Assembly (NCBI RefSeq): GCF_026314945.1
Contig: NZ_CP111121.1
Coordinates: 3,658,001-3,722,000 of the forward strand
Length of the DNA: 64,000 bases
DNA from: Chryseobacterium fluminis
GTDB lineage: Bacteria; Bacteroidota; Bacteroidia; Flavobacteriales; Weeksellaceae
Direction: 5' to 3'
The position numbers were made by a program, and so were the translations under genes. How positions within the stretch are numbered: position 1 is the stretch's first letter; every line of letters begins with the position of its first letter. The notes under the pieces are model-generated. The model saw only the letters and a list, made by a program, of their open reading frames with translations, did not search any database and had not been told where the DNA came from. This document shows, piece by piece, positions 61,642 to 64,000 of this stretch.

Positions 61642-61671
61642 TGTATAATCTAAATATAAGTTGTTGTAAAT

Positions 61672-62121
61672 TTAAGCTTTTGTAACAGAATCCATCACAA
61701 TGGTAACGGGGCCGTCATTTACTAAAGAAACTTTCATATCGGCTCCGAAGATTCCGCTTTCCGTTTTCAACCCTGATTTTGAAATCTGTTCTTTAAAATA
61801 ATCGAAAAGAGGAACCGCTTTACCAGGTTTTGCCGCTTTAATAAAAGATGGGCGGTTACCTTTCTTATAATCGGCCATTAACGTAAACTGGCTGATGCAT
61901 AATATCTCTCCTGAAATATCCGTAACCGATAAGTTTAGTTTTCCCTCATCATCGCCAAAGATCCTTAAATTCAGAATTTTCTGTACCAGCCAGTCTGCAT
62001 CTGATTTTTCGTCATTTTCATCGATGCCCACCAGAAGCATCAGACCTTTTCCGATTTCCCCGACCGTTTTCCCATTAACTTGTACACTGGACTCCGAAAC
62101 CCTCTGAATAACTGCTTTCAT
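61672..62121 (-). CDS. dtd: D-aminoacyl-tRNA deacylase
   Basis: Removes D-amino acids (and glycine from tRNA-Ala) from wrongly charged tRNAs, a proofreading step of translation in the cytoplasm. The 149 residues match Dtd in length, with the MKAVIQRVSESSVQV start, the SQFTL motif in CISQFTLMADYKKGNRP and the cross-subunit Gly-cisPro motif NDGPVTIVMDS. The ATG at 62121 shares one base with the stop of the upstream lipoprotein gene (TAATG), so the two are translationally coupled. Longer in-frame starts inside that gene are rejected. Confidence 0.95.
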   Translation of the reverse strand: MKAVIQRVSESSVQVNGKTVGEIGKGLMLLVGIDENDEKSDADWLVQKILNLRIFGDDEGKLNLSVTDISGEILCISQFTLMADYKKGNRPSFIKAAKPGKAVPLFDYFKEQISKSGLKTESGIFGADMKVSLVNDGPVTIVMDSVTKA

Positions 62122-62573
62122 TAATAATAGATATTTAAATCCTTCGTAGAAGGATTGTAATTGTATAAGTAGGTTTTCGGAGGAACGCTTGAAACAGCAG
62201 TAGGCTGACCGGTAAGCAAAATCCATTTGGCATTATCCTTTGGACAGATAATACTGACATTATCCTTTACTTCCAGAGTGGTATCGTTATCCGGGCAAAG
62301 GTGAGGTGCGTTTCTGTCATAAACTTTAAAGGTGGTATCGGGAGATCTTACCACGATCAATCCTCTTGTTCCCGATTGGGCAAGATCAAGGTAAACCCAT
62401 CCATTCACCTGGTTCAGATTGTAATAGGCCGGTTGGTTCAGATTGATCGATACATTAATGGGAGAGCTGGGAAAGCAGTTAACGGTATCAGCGCTGCTTC
62501 CACATGAATTTATAGCTAAGATACTGAATGTCAGTGTAGTGAAAATACTTAAGATTGAAAAAGTTTTTTTCAT
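62121..62573 (-). CDS. Putative lipoprotein coupled to dtd, Rieske-like but lacking the ligands
   Basis: A 150-residue protein with a lipobox-like region FSILAINSC (Cys24). The body has HLCPDNDTTLEV and IICPKDNAKWILLTGQP, placed like the two loops of a Rieske domain, but the CxH/CxxH pairs that hold a [2Fe-2S] cluster are not complete. So if it has that fold, it probably does not bind a cluster. It shares one base with the dtd start. Family uncertain, export call moderate. Confidence 0.65.
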   Translation of the reverse strand: MKKTFSILSIFTTLTFSILAINSCGSSADTVNCFPSSPINVSINLNQPAYYNLNQVNGWVYLDLAQSGTRGLIVVRSPDTTFKVYDRNAPHLCPDNDTTLEVKDNVSIICPKDNAKWILLTGQPTAVSSVPPKTYLYNYNPSTKDLNIYY

Positions 62574-62590
62574 TTCAATTTAAATTTTTA

Positions 62591-62598
62591 TATATTTG
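62591..62598 (+). promoter_or_regulatory. Putative -7 box of greA
   Basis: TATATTTG matches TAnnTTTG, 84 bp before the greA ATG, in the spacer between divergent genes. Confidence 0.4.
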
Positions 62599-62681
62599 TA
62601 AAAATAAACGATTACAACTCGAAAACATTGTCCGGCAAATGTCGGATTATTTTTTTATACTAAAACTAAATTTTGAAAATT

Positions 62682-63152
62682 ATGGCAAGCTATGTTACAA
62701 AGGAGGGATTAGAGAAAATGAAAGCTGAGCTGGAACAGTTGGAAACTGTGGAAAGACCAAAAATTACCCAGCAGATCGCAGAAGCAAGAGACAAAGGAGA
62801 TTTGTCTGAAAATGCAGAGTATGATGCGGCCAAAGAGGCTCAGGGTATGCTTGAAATGAGAATTTCCAAGCTGAAAGATGTTATTTCTACTTCTAAAATT
62901 ATAGATGAAAGCCAATTAGATACTTCAAAAGTTTCGATCCTTACCACGGTGAAGCTTAAAAATAATGCCACCAAACAAGAACAGGTATTTACATTGGTCC
63001 CTGATAACGAGAGCGATCTTAAAACAGGCAAAATTTCTGTAAATACTCCTATTGCAAAAGGTTTGCTTGGGAAAGTTGTGGGTGAAACGGCAGAGATCAC
63101 TTTACCGAACGGAAACAAACTGTCTTTCGAAGTACTGGATATTACGCTTTAA
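62682..63152 (+). CDS. greA: Transcription elongation factor GreA
   Basis: Enters the secondary channel of RNA polymerase and stimulates cleavage of backtracked transcripts. The 156 residues have the N-terminal coiled coil (VTKEGLEKMKAELEQLETVE, with the acidic tip GDLSENAEYDAAKEAQG) and the C-terminal FKBP-like domain (SVNTPIAKGLLGKVVGETAE). The ATG at 62682 gives the usual start MASYVTKEGL; an earlier TTG is rejected. It is followed 54 bp later by the HIT gene. Confidence 0.96.
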   Translation: MASYVTKEGLEKMKAELEQLETVERPKITQQIAEARDKGDLSENAEYDAAKEAQGMLEMRISKLKDVISTSKIIDESQLDTSKVSILTTVKLKNNATKQEQVFTLVPDNESDLKTGKISVNTPIAKGLLGKVVGETAEITLPNGNKLSFEVLDITL

Positions 63153-63206
63153 ACAGTTGTTGTACATAAAATCTAAAGGCTGAATCTAAATATTAATTTC
63201 TAAAAG

Positions 63207-63596
63207 ATGAGTACAATATTCACAAAGATCATTAACGGCGATATCCCTTCCTATAAAATTGCCGAAGATGAGAACTTTATTGCATTTCTGGATGCCATGC
63301 CCCTTGTAAAAGGACACACCTTAGTGGTTCCTAAAAAAGAAGTCGATTTGATTTTTGACCTGGACAGCGAGGAATACAAAAACTTATGGAGCTTTGCCCA
63401 GAAAGTGGCTAAAAAGATCAAAAGTGCCGTTCCATGCGTTAGGGTAGGAGTGGCTGTTGTCGGGTTAGAGGTTCCCCATGCTCATATCCATCTCATTCCA
63501 CTGAATACAGTGGAAGATATGAACTTTAGAAATGAAAGACTGAAGTTATCCAACGATGAGTATACTGAAATTCAGAACTCAATTATTAATTCTTAA
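63207..63596 (+). CDS. HIT-family nucleotide hydrolase
   Basis: A 129-residue histidine-triad protein (Hint type), cleaving AMP-linked or related nucleotide substrates. The triad His91-Ala-His93-Ile-His95 in EVPHAHIHLIPL is complete, and the N-terminal IFTKIINGDIPSYKIAEDE stretch is typical. It lies directly after greA, an arrangement common in Flavobacteria. Physiological substrate unknown. A terminator follows. Confidence 0.95.
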   Translation: MSTIFTKIINGDIPSYKIAEDENFIAFLDAMPLVKGHTLVVPKKEVDLIFDLDSEEYKNLWSFAQKVAKKIKSAVPCVRVGVAVVGLEVPHAHIHLIPLNTVEDMNFRNERLKLSNDEYTEIQNSIINS

Positions 63597-63601
63597 AAAT
63601 T

Positions 63602-63640
63602 AAAGGAAACTCGTAAAAATTAACTTTACGAGTTTCTTTA
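63602..63640 (+). terminator. Terminator of the greA-HIT unit
   Basis: GAAACTCGTAAA and TTTACGAGTTTC form a 12-bp stem with a 7-nt loop, followed by TTTAAT. Confidence 0.8.
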
Positions 63641-63670
63641 ATCATATCCGTATATATATATTATATAAAA

Positions 63671-64000
63671 ATGAATTCAAACCAATGTTCTTTCTGTGGC
63701 AGAAAAAGAAATGAAGTACAGATGCTGATTTCTGGTCAGAACGGTTTTATCTGTGAAAACTGTATCGAGCAGGCTCACTCTATCGTAAAAGACGGTATTT
63801 CAAAAAACGAATATTCTCCTGCAGAAAATATAGACGAACTGAAGAAACCAAAGGAAATCAAGGAATTTCTTAATCAATATGTAATCGGGCAGGACCAGGC
63901 GAAGAAACAGCTTTCCATTGCCGTTTACAATCATTACAAAAGACTGCTCCACGCTCAGGACGAAAACAGAGAAGTTGAGCTGGAAAAATCGAATATCATC
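63671..64000 (+). CDS. clpX: ATP-dependent Clp protease ATPase subunit ClpX, N-terminal part
   Basis: Unfoldase that feeds proteins to ClpP. The first 110 residues are in the window: the zinc-binding domain with Cys6, Cys9, Cys28 and Cys31 ([12 protein letters not shown]), the linker, and the start of the AAA module ([20 protein letters not shown]). The frame is open at the window edge. It has its own short AT-rich leader after the HIT terminator. clpP is not seen here. Confidence 0.95.
   Translation, partial: MNSNQCSFCGRKRNEVQMLISGQNGFICENCIEQAHSIVKDGISKNEYSPAENIDELKKPKEIKEFLNQYVIGQDQAKKQLSIAVYNHYKRLLHAQDENREVELEKSNII

Overview
The window looks like a chromosomal segment of a Flavobacteriia member close to Chryseobacterium (Weeksellaceae, Bacteroidota). 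The evidence is low G+C, TAnnTTTG-type -7 promoter boxes, weak ribosome binding sites, a type IX secretion sorting tail (51763-52590), Bacteroidota-restricted families (DUF4292, DUF4254, OMP beta-barrel proteins, GH92) and codon use. No rRNA or tRNA genes were seen.

Layout. 1-8833 is mostly minus strand: a cut-off GH3 hexosaminidase, then a tight envelope operon (DUF4292 lipoprotein, EnvC-like LytM protein, TatA, DUF4254, lipoprotein, ribA), a sugar nucleotidyltransferase and a polysaccharide flippase. 8995-18301 holds metabolic genes (dihydroorotase, azoreductase with a divergent HxlR regulator, AraC regulator, aldo/keto reductase, GH92 mannosidase, dienoyl-CoA-reductase-like SDR, EEP hydrolase). 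18373-27561 has two two-component systems around an outer-membrane beta-barrel protein and an M1 peptidase. 27783-30376 is clpB, broken by a single-base frameshift. 30911-46581 is a complete-looking phenylacetate catabolic cluster: a TetR regulator, then paaK, E, A, B, C, D, G, H, I, J, Y and, after an interruption, paaZ. The interruption is a REP-associated (RAYT) transposase with palindromes and an esterase. 46771-51558 is an accessory block: SMI1/KNR4, DUF4241, a SMUG2-type DNA glycosylase and a large helicase with two membrane segments. 51763-64000 holds a T9SS cargo, duplicated tail-collar proteins, an enoyl-CoA hydratase, a membrane-protein cluster under a small winged-helix regulator with a duplicated operator, then housekeeping genes (FKBP, dtd, greA, HIT, clpX start).

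How the parts fit. PaaK makes phenylacetyl-CoA, PaaABCDE epoxidises it, PaaG isomerises it, PaaZ opens and oxidises the ring, and PaaH and PaaJ finish beta-oxidation. PaaI and PaaY salvage CoA. No paaF is seen in the cluster; the hydratase at 53987 is one candidate.

The most unusual signal is in the paa cluster. Every gap of more than about 60 bp between paaE and paaY carries an AT-rich element of about 85-135 bp. Each has iterated AATTTGAAAATG words after the stop codon and their reverse complements before the next start, so each could fold as a long hairpin in the polycistronic mRNA. One element is split in half and a four-helix-bundle (23S rRNA intervening-sequence, S23-type) gene sits between its two arms. 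That recalls S23 genes lying in hairpin insertions of 23S rRNA. A second set of 33-nt palindromes surrounds the RAYT transposase and has a remote copy at 12676. All functional ideas about these repeats are inference.
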